A DNA stretch of 64,000 bases from Kushneria aurantia DSM 21353 (GTDB lineage Bacteria; Pseudomonadota; Gammaproteobacteria; Pseudomonadales; Halomonadaceae). This document shows positions 7,624-16,011 of this stretch, piece by piece. Made by a program: the position numbers and the translations under genes. Location of the stretch: positions 118,775 through 182,774 of the forward strand of contig NZ_KB907868.1 of NCBI RefSeq assembly GCF_000382245.1. The letters are read 5' to 3'. A model generated the notes under the pieces. The model was not told the origin of the DNA. It worked only from the letters and a program-made list of their open reading frames with translations, and did no database searches. Positions within the stretch are counted from its first letter, which is position 1, and each line of letters opens with the position of its first letter.

Positions 7624-10364
7624 GTCTCCTTCCGGTTCGGCAGCGGCGGGGTGTCACTCTCTTCGGCGGGCGGTTCCCCGAGCGGCAGCCGAATCACGAT
7701 TTCGGTCCCCGCCCCCCAGTCGGCCGCGGTGGCGCTGATCTCGCCGCCGTGGGCGCCGATCATGCCGCGGCAGATGGCCAGTCCCAGACCGCTGCCGCTG
7801 GGGCGGCGATCGCCCACGCCGAGGGAAGTGAACATGTCGAAGATCTCTTCACGCTGCGCTTCGGGGATGCCCGGCCCCTGGTCGGCGATCCGAATGACCA
7901 TGTGGCTGTTCTCGCATGCGGCGGCGATGCGCAGTCGGCCGCCGACCGGCGAGAAACGCGCGGCGTTCTCGATGACGTTGACCAGCGCCTGTTCGATCAG
8001 CGCCGGGTGCACATGCAGCAGCGGCAGATCGGGTTCGAAATGGCGCTCCACGCACAGCGGCGCTATCACCGAAGCGAGCCGCCGCAGCGCTGCGGCGACG
8101 ATGTCGGAGAGCGCTACCCAGTCGCGCTCCAGCTTCAGTTCACCCTGGCCCAGTCGGGTCATGTCGAGCAGGTTCTGAATGTAGCGATCGAGGCGCTCGC
8201 TCTCGCCGAGGATACCATCGAGCAGCTCGCTGCGGTCGCTGGCGCTGAGCTCGGCCCCCAGATCGCGCAGCGAACTGGCCGAACCGATGATCGAGGCCAG
8301 GGGGGTGCGCAGATCGTGAGAGACAGACGACAGCAGCGCCGAGCGTAGCCGCTCGTTCTCCTCGGCCACTCGCGCCGCGCTCAAATCGGCCACCAGATGG
8401 GTGCGTGCGAGGGCGTTGCCGAGCTGGTTGACGAGGCTGTCGACCAGTGCCTGCTCGCTCTCTTCCAGCTCGCTGCGGGGCGCGCCGGGTTGGCTATCGT
8501 CGCGGCGGTCGGCCAGCGCCAGGCCGAGTACACCGCTGACCACATGGCCGCTGCTGGAGCGCTCCTCGTTGACCGGAATGAAGCGCCAGCGCTGGGCGGC
8601 CAGGGTGTGAGTGCCGTGACCGCAGGGGCGGCCTTTTTGCAGGCTCCAGCGGGCGGCCTGCAGCGCCTCGGCAGTGAGGTGAATATCGCCCGGATGAGCG
8701 GCGCTGACCTGCGCTGTGGCGGTGGGCGTTTCACTCTCCACGAAGACGCAGGGGAGATGCAGATGATCGGCGAGTGCGGTGACCGCGATCGAGCGGACCT
8801 GATCGCGTCCCGCCGCACTCGCCAGCGCGCGGGAGATCGCCAGCAGCTCCTGAATCTGATGGCGGCTCTGGCGCAGCAGTTTCAGCTGTCGCCTGGCGCG
8901 GCCGGCCAGCTGTCCGGCAGCCAGCCCCACGAGGCAGAAGATCGCGACGGTCAGCAGCTGGTTCTGTTCAATCATGACCAGCGTAAAGCGCGGTGCGGTG
9001 AAAAAGAAGTTGAAGCTCAGAGTGCTGAGCAGTACCGCCAGCATTGCCGAGCGGGTGCCGGCGCGCAGGGCGCAGAAGAGTACGGCGGCGAGAAACACCA
9101 GCGACAGGTTGGCCAGTTCCACCTGGCTGGCCAGAAACTGGGCCACCAGGGTGGCGAGGCCAACGCAGGGCAGCGGCCAGAGCCAGTCGGCGAGGCCGAC
9201 CCACGGACGAGGCCGTGACGGCGGCTCGGCGCGACGCTCCAGCGCGGCGCAGACGATAACATCAAAGGGGGGCCGTCGCCGCAGCAGGCGATCGACCAGC
9301 GGCGGCTGCCACCAGTGGTAGCGGTCAGGGCTGCGGGCGATCATCACGGCGGTCACATTATGGTGGGCGGCGTGATCGAGCAGTTCTGCCAGCGGGTCGT
9401 CGCCGGCGAGGGTGCTCCAGCGCCCGCCGAGCTGTCCGGCCTGCTGGCGAAGATCGCCGCATTCGCCGGCAGCAGCAGTGTCATGCGTTTGCGGCGACGC
9501 CAGCTGGATCACCTCCCACGGCGCCTGGTGGCGCTGCGCCCAGCGGCTGGCGGAGCGCAGCAGGGCGTGGTCGCCGCGCAGCCCCCTGACCACCACCAGC
9601 AACCTCGCCCGCACCGGCCAGGGGCCGGCGACGCCGCTGGCGTCCATTACGCGGCGCACGTCGTGATCCAGCCGCTGAGCCATCACCTGCAGGGCCAGTT
9701 CGCGCAGCGCGGTCAGGTTGCCGGGCGAGAAGTAGTGCGCCAGCGCCGCGCGAGCCTGCTCCGGCACATAGACCTTGCCCTGCTGCAGACGCTCGATCAG
9801 TTCCTGCGGCGTCAGGTCGATCAGCGACACGTCGCGAGCCCGTGCGATCAGCCGATCCGGCACAGTTTCGCGCATGCGGATACCGGTGATGCGAGCAACG
9901 TCGTCGTTGAGGCTTTCGACGTGCTGGACATTGAGCGTTGTCCACACTTCCAGCCCGGCATCGAGCAGTTCCTCGATATCCTGCCAGCGGCGGGCGTGGC
10001 GGCCACCAGGAATGTTGCGATGGGCCAGTTCGTCGACCAGCACGATAGCGGGGCGGCGCGCCAGGGTGGCGTCCAGGTCGAATTCGTGAAAATGCCGGCC
10101 GCGATACTCGCGGGCGATCGGCGGCAGTGCCGCAAGGTCCCGGCAGAGGCGTTCGGTATCAGCGCGCCCGTGGCTCTCGATCACCCCCAGCAGCACATCG
10201 TCTCCCTCCCGCGCCCGGGCCCGGGCGGCACGCAGCATGGCACTGGTCTTGCCCACGCCGGGAGCCGCGCCGAAAAAGAGGCGCAGTACACCGCCGCTGT
10301 CGCTGCGGGTGCTGGCCAGCAGCGCGTCGGGGTTCGGGCGCCGGTGGTGGGCGGGCTTGTTCAC
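7620..10364 (-). CDS. kdpD: potassium-sensing histidine kinase KdpD
   Basis: 914 residues, close to the usual 895-900. Order of parts: an N-terminal KdpD domain with Walker A GAAPGVGKT (residues 32-40) and VLVDELAHRN, a Usp-like domain, four membrane helices (about 395-500), a GAF-like segment, the HisKA phospho-acceptor in SSVSHDLRTPLASI and a HATPase domain with GPGIP and SGLGLAI. It senses potassium and turgor at the inner membrane and phosphorylates KdpE. It lies 22 bases after kdpC and overlaps kdpE, so it is likely part of the same transcript. Confidence 0.96.
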   Translation of the reverse strand: MNKPAHHRRPNPDALLASTRSDSGGVLRLFFGAAPGVGKTSAMLRAARARAREGDDVLLGVIESHGRADTERLCRDLAALPPIAREYRGRHFHEFDLDATLARRPAIVLVDELAHRNIPGGRHARRWQDIEELLDAGLEVWTTLNVQHVESLNDDVARITGIRMRETVPDRLIARARDVSLIDLTPQELIERLQQGKVYVPEQARAALAHYFSPGNLTALRELALQVMAQRLDHDVRRVMDASGVAGPWPVRARLLVVVRGLRGDHALLRSASRWAQRHQAPWEVIQLASPQTHDTAAAGECGDLRQQAGQLGGRWSTLAGDDPLAELLDHAAHHNVTAVMIARSPDRYHWWQPPLVDRLLRRRPPFDVIVCAALERRAEPPSRPRPWVGLADWLWPLPCVGLATLVAQFLASQVELANLSLVFLAAVLFCALRAGTRSAMLAVLLSTLSFNFFFTAPRFTLVMIEQNQLLTVAIFCLVGLAAGQLAGRARRQLKLLRQSRHQIQELLAISRALASAAGRDQVRSIAVTALADHLHLPCVFVESETPTATAQVSAAHPGDIHLTAEALQAARWSLQKGRPCGHGTHTLAAQRWRFIPVNEERSSSGHVVSGVLGLALADRRDDSQPGAPRSELEESEQALVDSLVNQLGNALARTHLVADLSAARVAEENERLRSALLSSVSHDLRTPLASIIGSASSLRDLGAELSASDRSELLDGILGESERLDRYIQNLLDMTRLGQGELKLERDWVALSDIVAAALRRLASVIAPLCVERHFEPDLPLLHVHPALIEQALVNVIENAARFSPVGGRLRIAAACENSHMVIRIADQGPGIPEAQREEIFDMFTSLGVGDRRPSGSGLGLAICRGMIGAHGGEISATAADWGAGTEIVIRLPLGEPPAEESDTPPLPNRKET

Positions 10365-10386
10365 GGCCTTGCCTCTTCGTCATGGG

Positions 10387-10971
10387 TTATTGTGGCTGAA
10401 TATCGATACCATCCAGCGCAAGGTTGAGACGCAGCACATTGATGTTGCCATCGCGACGCCCATAACGCGCCACCAGTGCTTGTACATCCTTGACGGCCAT
10501 ACCGCGCACTCGTGCGATTCGCGCCATCTGCAGTTCGGCGCCGGCCATGCTGATGTCAGGATCAATGCCCGACCCGGAGGCGGTGAGCAGATCGACGGGA
10601 ATCTCGCCGACGGCGACACCATCACGGGCGGTGATGCGGCGGGCGTCGCTCAGTACCCGTTGGCGCAGGGCCGGATTGCTCGGCGCGAGGTTGGAGCCGC
10701 CGAGTTGGTCGGCAGCATAGTCTACCGCAGAGGGACGCCCCTGGAAGTAGCGGTCGCTGGTAAAGGCCTGGCCGACCAGCGCAGAGCCGACCACCCGCCC
10801 CTTGCTGTCAGCCAGCAGACTGCCGTTGGCCTGATGGGGAAACCACAGTTGACCCAGTGTGACGACCACCAGTGGGTAGGCCAGCCCCAGCAGCAGGGCC
10901 ATCACCAGCGTCAGACGTAGCGTGGTCAGCCAGCCGCTTCGACAATGGCGGCGAAAGGTGTGCAATGACAT
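10387..10971 (-). CDS. kdpC: potassium-transporting ATPase subunit KdpC
   Basis: 194 residues with one N-terminal membrane helix (about 18-38), then the periplasmic domain with the family blocks GSALVGQAFTSDRYFQGRPS, SGSGIDPDISMAGA and ARIARVRG. KdpC stabilises the KdpA-KdpB complex and supports ATP binding. It follows kdpB after a 68-base gap, the widest spacing inside the operon. Confidence 0.96.
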   Translation of the reverse strand: MSLHTFRRHCRSGWLTTLRLTLVMALLLGLAYPLVVVTLGQLWFPHQANGSLLADSKGRVVGSALVGQAFTSDRYFQGRPSAVDYAADQLGGSNLAPSNPALRQRVLSDARRITARDGVAVGEIPVDLLTASGSGIDPDISMAGAELQMARIARVRGMAVKDVQALVARYGRRDGNINVLRLNLALDGIDIQPQ

Positions 10972-11039
10972 GATATCTCTCCCTGGACATTCGCCATGGC
11001 GGGCAGTGACGCGCCGCCGCTTCGCGCTGACCCCGCGGG

Positions 11040-13070
11040 TCAGAAAAACAGCCCCACCACCAGATCGATGGCCTTGATTGCCGGAAACGGTAGCAGCACG
11101 CCGCCCAGCCCATAGAGCAGTAGATTGCGCCGCAGCATGGCGCTGGCGGAAACCGCACGAAAGCGCACGCCACGCAGCGCAAAGGGAATCAGTGCGGGAA
11201 TCACCAGGGCGTTGAAGATCACCGCCGACAGCACCGCCGAGCGTGGGGAGTGCAAATCGAGGACATCCAGCGCCGCCAGAGCAGGAATCCCGGCGGCGAA
11301 GATCGCCGGCAGAATGGCGAAGTATTTGGCGATATCGTTGGCCAGCGAAAAGGTCGTCAGCGCGCCGCGGGTGATCAACAACTGTTTACCGATCTCCACG
11401 GCGTTCAGCAGCTTGCCGGGGTCGGAGTCGAGGTCAACCATATTGGCCGCCTCCCGCGCTGCCTGGGTGCCGGAGTTCATCGCCAGCCCCAGATCGGCCT
11501 GCGCCAGCGCCGGAGCGTCGTTGGTACCATCCCCCATCATCGCCACCAGCCGCCCGCCGGCCTGCTCGCTGCGGATCAGTTCGAGCTTGCGCTCCGGCGT
11601 GGCCTCGGCAATATAGTCGTCGACCCCTGCCTCGGCGGCGATGGCGGCGGCGGTAATGGGGTTGTCGCCGGTTACCATCACCGTTCTGACGCCCACCTCA
11701 CGCAGCTGGGCGAAGCGCTCGGCGATCCCCTGTTTGATCACATCGGAAAGCGCGATAACGCCCAGCAGCACGCTGCCTTCGGCCACCGCCAATGGCGTCG
11801 CGCCATCGCGCGAAATGCGCTCGACCAGTCCGTCGAAGTCGGGTGGAAGTCGTCCGCCCTGTTGCTGCACCATCGCGGCGATGGCGTTGGGGGCGCCCTT
11901 GCGCCACTGGCGGCCATCGCTGAAGTCGAGCCCGGAGACCCGGGTGGCGGCGCTGAAGGCGACGACCTCGGCCTGTTCGGGCGCCTGCGGGTGAGCGCCG
12001 AGTTCGCGCGCCAGCGCCACGATAGAGCGCCCTTCCGGGGTCGGATCGGCCAGCGAGCAGAGTGCGGCGATATCGCGCAGCCGCGTCCTGTCGATCCCCG
12101 GGCAGGGTGCGAACTCGGTAGCGCGACGATCGCCGAGGGTGATGGTGCCGGTCTTGTCGAGCAGCAGCGTGTCGATGCTGCCGGCGATCTCCACCGCCTT
12201 GCCGGATCGCGCCACCAGGTTGGCGCGCATTGCCCGCTCCATGCCGGCAATGCCGATGGCCGGCAGCAGGCCGCCGATGGTGGTCGGAATCAGACATACC
12301 AGCAGCGCCACCAGCATCACGATGGAGGTGCTGGCGCCGGTGAAGTGGGCCATCGGCACCAGGCTGACCACCACGATCACAAAGATCAGTGTGAGGGTGG
12401 CGAGCAGTACCGAGAGCGCCAGTTCGCTGGGAGTTTTCTGGCGGCTGGCGCCCTCCACCAGGGCGATCATCTGATCGAGCAGCGACTCGCCGGGGTCGAC
12501 GCTGACTTCGACCACGATATCGTCGGAGAGCAGCTTGGTGCCGGCACTGACGCCGCTGTTGTCGGTACCCGCCTCGCGCAGGACGGGGGCCGATTCGCCG
12601 GTCACGGCGGATTCGTTGATCGATCCGGCCCCCTCGACGATCTCGCCGTCGGCGGGAATCAACTCTCCGGCGGCAACCCGCACACGGTCGCCGCGACGCA
12701 GCTGGCCGGCGTCGATGTCCTCTTCGACGCCGGCAATCAAACGGCGCGCGCGCAGCTCCCCGCGGGTCGCCCGCAGGCTGCCGGCATGGGCCTTGCCGCG
12801 CGCCTCCGCCACCGCCTCGGCGGCGTTGGCGAAGAGCAGGGTGGCGAGCAGAATCAGCGACACGATCAGGGTGAATGCCGTTTGACCGTCGCCGTCGATG
12901 AACGACAGCAGGGTGTAGAGCAGACAGACCAGGGTGCCGATGGCAACGACCGCCATGACCGGATTGCGTGCCAGGCTGCGTGGATGCAGCCGGCGCAGCG
13001 ATTCGCCGATCAGGGTGGCGGGCGGCATCCGGCTGCCGTGGTGGTGCCGACGTGATGACAGGTTTGTCAT
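11040..13070 (-). CDS. kdpB: potassium-transporting P-type ATPase KdpB
   Basis: The catalytic subunit of the high-affinity potassium pump, 676 residues. The actuator loop TGES lies near residue 157, the phosphorylated aspartate is D305 in LLLDKTGTITLG, and the hinge reads MVTGDNPITAAAIAAEAGVD with GDGTNDAPAL behind it. It hydrolyses ATP to drive potassium through KdpA. GGAG lies six bases before the start, ten bases after the kdpA stop. The N-terminal 20 residues are basic and His-rich, longer than in E. coli, with no known role. Confidence 0.97.
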   Translation of the reverse strand: MTNLSSRRHHHGSRMPPATLIGESLRRLHPRSLARNPVMAVVAIGTLVCLLYTLLSFIDGDGQTAFTLIVSLILLATLLFANAAEAVAEARGKAHAGSLRATRGELRARRLIAGVEEDIDAGQLRRGDRVRVAAGELIPADGEIVEGAGSINESAVTGESAPVLREAGTDNSGVSAGTKLLSDDIVVEVSVDPGESLLDQMIALVEGASRQKTPSELALSVLLATLTLIFVIVVVSLVPMAHFTGASTSIVMLVALLVCLIPTTIGGLLPAIGIAGMERAMRANLVARSGKAVEIAGSIDTLLLDKTGTITLGDRRATEFAPCPGIDRTRLRDIAALCSLADPTPEGRSIVALARELGAHPQAPEQAEVVAFSAATRVSGLDFSDGRQWRKGAPNAIAAMVQQQGGRLPPDFDGLVERISRDGATPLAVAEGSVLLGVIALSDVIKQGIAERFAQLREVGVRTVMVTGDNPITAAAIAAEAGVDDYIAEATPERKLELIRSEQAGGRLVAMMGDGTNDAPALAQADLGLAMNSGTQAAREAANMVDLDSDPGKLLNAVEIGKQLLITRGALTTFSLANDIAKYFAILPAIFAAGIPALAALDVLDLHSPRSAVLSAVIFNALVIPALIPFALRGVRFRAVSASAMLRRNLLLYGLGGVLLPFPAIKAIDLVVGLFF

Positions 13071-13080
13071 GTTGATCTCC

Positions 13081-14787
13081 TTAACCCGCAGTCAGTTGTT
13101 CGGCGATCGGACCCAGCACCAGGGCGGGCATGAAGCCGAGCAGGTTGACGATCACGATGGTGCCGACACTCAGCGCCAGGAAGGGACCGCTGTCCAGCGC
13201 CAGACTGCCGCGACCGGCCGGGGCGGTGCGCTTGCCGGCGAGCCAGCCGGCTACCGCCAGCGGCACCAGCATGGGCAGGAAGCGGCCGATCAGCAGTGCC
13301 ACCACACAGGTCAGGTTCCACCACGTCGAGGCGTCCGCGAGCCCCTCGAAGCCCGAGCCGTTGTTGGCGAACGCCGAGGTATACTCATAGAGCACCTGGG
13401 AGAGACCGTGAAAGCCCGGGTTGCTGTTGCCGGTCAGTGACGGAAAGGAGACCGTGATGGCGCTCAACCCCAGAATAAGCAGCGGCTGGGCGAGAATTGC
13501 CAGCGAGATCCAGCGTATCTCGCGGGTCTCCAGCGGCTTGCCGAACAGCTCCGGTGCGCGGCCGATCATCAACGACCCCATGAAGGCGGCCAGCATTAGA
13601 TACAGCAGATAGCCGATCAGCCCCACGCCGACGCCACCGAAGGCGACATTGACGAACATGTCCATCAGCAGGGTCATACCGCCGAGGGGATTGAAGCTAT
13701 CGTGCATGGCATTGACCGAACCGTTGGAGGTCTGAGTGGTCCAGCTGCCCCACAGCGCCGAAAGGTCGCTGCCAAAGCGCAGCTCCTTGCCCTCCATATT
13801 GTGACTGCCGGCGATCGCTACACCCTGCAGGGCGGAGTTGGGACCGCGCTCCGAAACCATGACGAGGGTCGTGCTGATCAATGACAGGGCGACCATCACC
13901 GCGCCAATGCCGATCATCAGCCGGCGCCGGCCGCTGATGACGCCTACTGCCACCAGCGAGGCGACCGGAATCAGCATAATGGCGAGGGTTTCGATCACAT
14001 TGGACAGCAGGTCGGGATTCTCCAGCGGCACGCTCGAATTCGGCCCATACCAGCCGCCGCCGTTGGTGCCCAACTGCTTGATTGCCACCATCGGCGCCAC
14101 CGGCCCACGGGGAATGATCTGCGTCGTCCCGCCGTCGAGCATGGTGACGCTCTGCGCTCCCTGCCAACTGGCGGGCACCCCCTGCCACACCAGCAGTAGT
14201 GCCACCACCAGCGACAGCGGCAGCAGCACTCGAATGACGATGCGAACCAGATCCACGTAGTAGTTGCCCACGCCGTGTTGTCCCGAGCTGTTACCGGCCG
14301 TGGTGCCGTCGCCCCTTCGCAGTAGTGTCCGCGCGATCGCCAGCAGCACCGCCAGCCCGGTTGCCGGGGAGAGGAACTGTAGCGTCACGATCGCCAGCGT
14401 CTGACTCAGGTAGGAGAGCTGGGCCTGGCCGGAGTAGTGCTGCTGGTCGGTATTGGTGACAAAGGACACTGCCGTGTGCAGCGCCGTGCTCCAGTTCATG
14501 CCGGCAATCCGGTCGGGGTTGAGGGGCAGCACGCCCTGCGCCATGAACACCAGCCACGCCAGCAGGATCAGCAGCAGATTGAGTTTGATCAGCGCCAGCG
14601 CATAGGATGACCAGCTCATCGAGGCCTGTGCATCGATCCCGGCCAGTCGCATCAGGCCCGACTCCAGCGGGGCGAAGAAGCGATCGAACCGGGACGTATG
14701 TCGGCTGTCCAGCGCCCGGCCCATATAGAGCCCCAGCGGCACTGCCAGTACGGCCAGCAGGACATAGATCAGCAGTATGATCGTCAT
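13081..14787 (-). CDS. kdpA: potassium-transporting ATPase subunit KdpA
   Basis: The channel-like potassium-binding subunit, related to SKT/Trk transporters. Visible selectivity-filter regions include SFVTNTDQQHYSG, KQLGTNGGGWYGPNSS and EYTSAFANNGSGFEG, each in its normal place between paired membrane helices. I chose the ATG giving 568 residues (family about 557-580), which starts MTIILLIYVLLA and lies two bases after the kdpF stop. A longer in-frame reading would run through kdpF and its ribosome site and is not credible. Confidence 0.96.
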   Translation of the reverse strand: MTIILLIYVLLAVLAVPLGLYMGRALDSRHTSRFDRFFAPLESGLMRLAGIDAQASMSWSSYALALIKLNLLLILLAWLVFMAQGVLPLNPDRIAGMNWSTALHTAVSFVTNTDQQHYSGQAQLSYLSQTLAIVTLQFLSPATGLAVLLAIARTLLRRGDGTTAGNSSGQHGVGNYYVDLVRIVIRVLLPLSLVVALLLVWQGVPASWQGAQSVTMLDGGTTQIIPRGPVAPMVAIKQLGTNGGGWYGPNSSVPLENPDLLSNVIETLAIMLIPVASLVAVGVISGRRRLMIGIGAVMVALSLISTTLVMVSERGPNSALQGVAIAGSHNMEGKELRFGSDLSALWGSWTTQTSNGSVNAMHDSFNPLGGMTLLMDMFVNVAFGGVGVGLIGYLLYLMLAAFMGSLMIGRAPELFGKPLETREIRWISLAILAQPLLILGLSAITVSFPSLTGNSNPGFHGLSQVLYEYTSAFANNGSGFEGLADASTWWNLTCVVALLIGRFLPMLVPLAVAGWLAGKRTAPAGRGSLALDSGPFLALSVGTIVIVNLLGFMPALVLGPIAEQLTAG

Positions 14788-14789
14788 GG

Positions 14790-14870
14790 TCAGAACCGCT
14801 CCGGCCAGCACACGGCTGCCAGCAGATAGAGGGTGGTTGCAAGTGCCACCAGCAGCATTATCCAGGACAT
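14790..14870 (-). CDS. kdpF: small membrane subunit KdpF
   Basis: A 26-residue peptide beginning MSWIMLLVAL and ending CWPERF, a single hydrophobic helix with the charged tail typical of KdpF. It sits directly before kdpA, where kdpF is found in other kdp operons, and has AGGAG six bases before its ATG. KdpF sits against KdpA and stabilises the complex. The peptide is too short for standard ORF calling, so the assignment rests on position, ribosome site and helix pattern. Confidence 0.88.
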   Translation of the reverse strand: MSWIMLLVALATTLYLLAAVCWPERF

Positions 14871-14956
14871 GGTCGATCTCCTTCAGGGGTATGAAATGGA
14901 GGCGCTCAGTCTCGCTGCGGCGGGTGTAAAAATTCGATGTCAAAACCGGTGTCGGA

Positions 14957-14977
14957 GCGTAAAGAAAGCGTAAAAAT
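14957..14977 (-). promoter_or_regulatory. candidate KdpE operator for kdpFABCDE
   Basis: On the minus strand the heptamer TTTACGC occurs twice, 11 bases apart (one helix turn), within a T-rich stretch. This resembles the T-rich KdpE site described upstream of kdpFABC in E. coli, and it lies just upstream of a TTGACA -35-like hexamer. Tandem spacing of one turn fits an OmpR-class dimer. It has not been tested here. Confidence 0.55.
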
Positions 14978-15056
14978 GTGCCGGATGCCGCTGTGCGCGG
15001 CCCCTGTCTCCGCGGCGGCGTTGCTTCGGGCGGGTGCGCCGGTCGCGCTTTTTCGA

Positions 15057-15073
15057 TCTCCTGCAGCAGGAGA
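15057..15073. promoter_or_regulatory. perfect palindrome upstream of iucB
   Basis: TCTCCTGC and its reverse complement GCAGGAGA flank a single A, 90 bases before the iucB start and followed nine bases later by a run of six T. It could be an operator of an unidentified regulator, or a short stem with a three-base loop acting as a weak terminator. The sequence is not Fur-like. Confidence 0.45.
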
Positions 15074-15162
15074 GCCCGAATTTTTTCTATGCTGTAATCC
15101 TTGATGTCACCACGCCGTGTCGACGCATTGCACTGACCCCTTTTCCGTTCAGGAGAGCCGCC

Positions 15163-16011
15163 ATGTCGCTATCCGATGCCACCGCCGAGCGCCTTGAAGA
15201 GTGCGCCGAGCGACCCCTGCCGGCGGCGATCGATCACCACTTTGCCACTCGCCGCCACTGCCGGCTGTTGATCCTCGACGATAGCTGGCGCGCCGATCCG
15301 AACTGGTATCCGCTGTGCCAGGCGCTGGGGGCACCCCATGTGCTGCGCGAAAGCTTTTATCAGCGCCCCTGGCACTGGCTGCAGTCGCGCTATGACGCCC
15401 AGCCCTTTGATATCCAGCGCGGTCTGCCGCGCCGTCCGCCCAAACCTCGCGGCAGCGTTTATGCGCGTTTCGATCCGCGCCTGCAAATGACTCTGCGGCT
15501 GCGCGTATGCGAGTTCGAGCGAGATGTCGAGCGCCTGCACGGCTGGATGCAGTGCGAACGTGTGGCGCGTTTCTGGCAGCAGAACAAGCCTCGCGCCGCT
15601 TTCGACGAGTGGATGACGCAGCGTCTTGCCGAGCCGCATCGGCTGTCGCTGATCGGTGAGTTCGACGGCGAGCCGTTCGGCTACTTCGAGCTCTACTGGG
15701 CGCCCGAGGACGTATTGGGCGGCTATTATGGCTGGCAGGCGTTCGACCGCGGCCTGCACGTGCTGGTCGGCGAGGATAACTTCCGCGGCGCGCACTTCGT
15801 TGACGGCTGGCTGAGTGCCCTGCAGCACTACGCCTACCTGAGCGAGCCGCGCACCGAGCGCGTGGTGCTGGAGCCTGATGCCGGCAATGAGCGTATCTTT
15901 CGCCACCTCGAACGACTGGGACTTTTCAGCCACGGCGAGTTCGACCTGCCCGACAAGCGCGCCGCGCTGGTGATGGGCACGCGCCGTCACTTTTTTGCCG
16001 AGGTGATGTAA
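15163..16011 (+). CDS. iucB: N6-hydroxylysine acetyltransferase IucB
   Basis: A GNAT-fold enzyme of 282 residues (E. coli IucB has 315) that acetylates N6-hydroxylysine with acetyl-CoA to give the hydroxamate arm of aerobactin. The C-terminal half follows IucB closely: GSVYARFDPRLQ, FGYFELYWAPED, GWQAFDRGLHVLVGE, RGAHFVDGWL, RVVLEPDAGNERIFRHLE and HFFAEV. I chose the ATG preceded by AGGAG; a 43-codon N-terminal extension has no similarity. The stop overlaps the iucC start (TAATG), so the two are coupled. The gene is parted from iucA by the whole kdp set, which is not the usual iucABCD arrangement. Confidence 0.93.
   Translation: MSLSDATAERLEECAERPLPAAIDHHFATRRHCRLLILDDSWRADPNWYPLCQALGAPHVLRESFYQRPWHWLQSRYDAQPFDIQRGLPRRPPKPRGSVYARFDPRLQMTLRLRVCEFERDVERLHGWMQCERVARFWQQNKPRAAFDEWMTQRLAEPHRLSLIGEFDGEPFGYFELYWAPEDVLGGYYGWQAFDRGLHVLVGEDNFRGAHFVDGWLSALQHYAYLSEPRTERVVLEPDAGNERIFRHLERLGLFSHGEFDLPDKRAALVMGTRRHFFAEVM

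Larger units (their letters stand above)
14871..15162. other. 292-base divergent gap between kdpF and iucB
   Basis: This gap must hold the promoters for the kdp operon (leftward) and for iucBCD (rightward). Contents seen: a KdpE-like box, a TTGACA hexamer on the minus strand at 14938-14943 lying 14 bases downstream of that box, a 17-base palindrome near iucB, and the iucB ribosome site AGGAG. No convincing Fur box and no clear -10 element for either side were found by eye. Confidence 0.6.

Noticed and set aside
11250..13055. A 601-codon plus-strand frame over kdpB
   Set aside because: Antisense shadow of kdpB; composition is dominated by Gly, Gln, His and Arg with no family motif.
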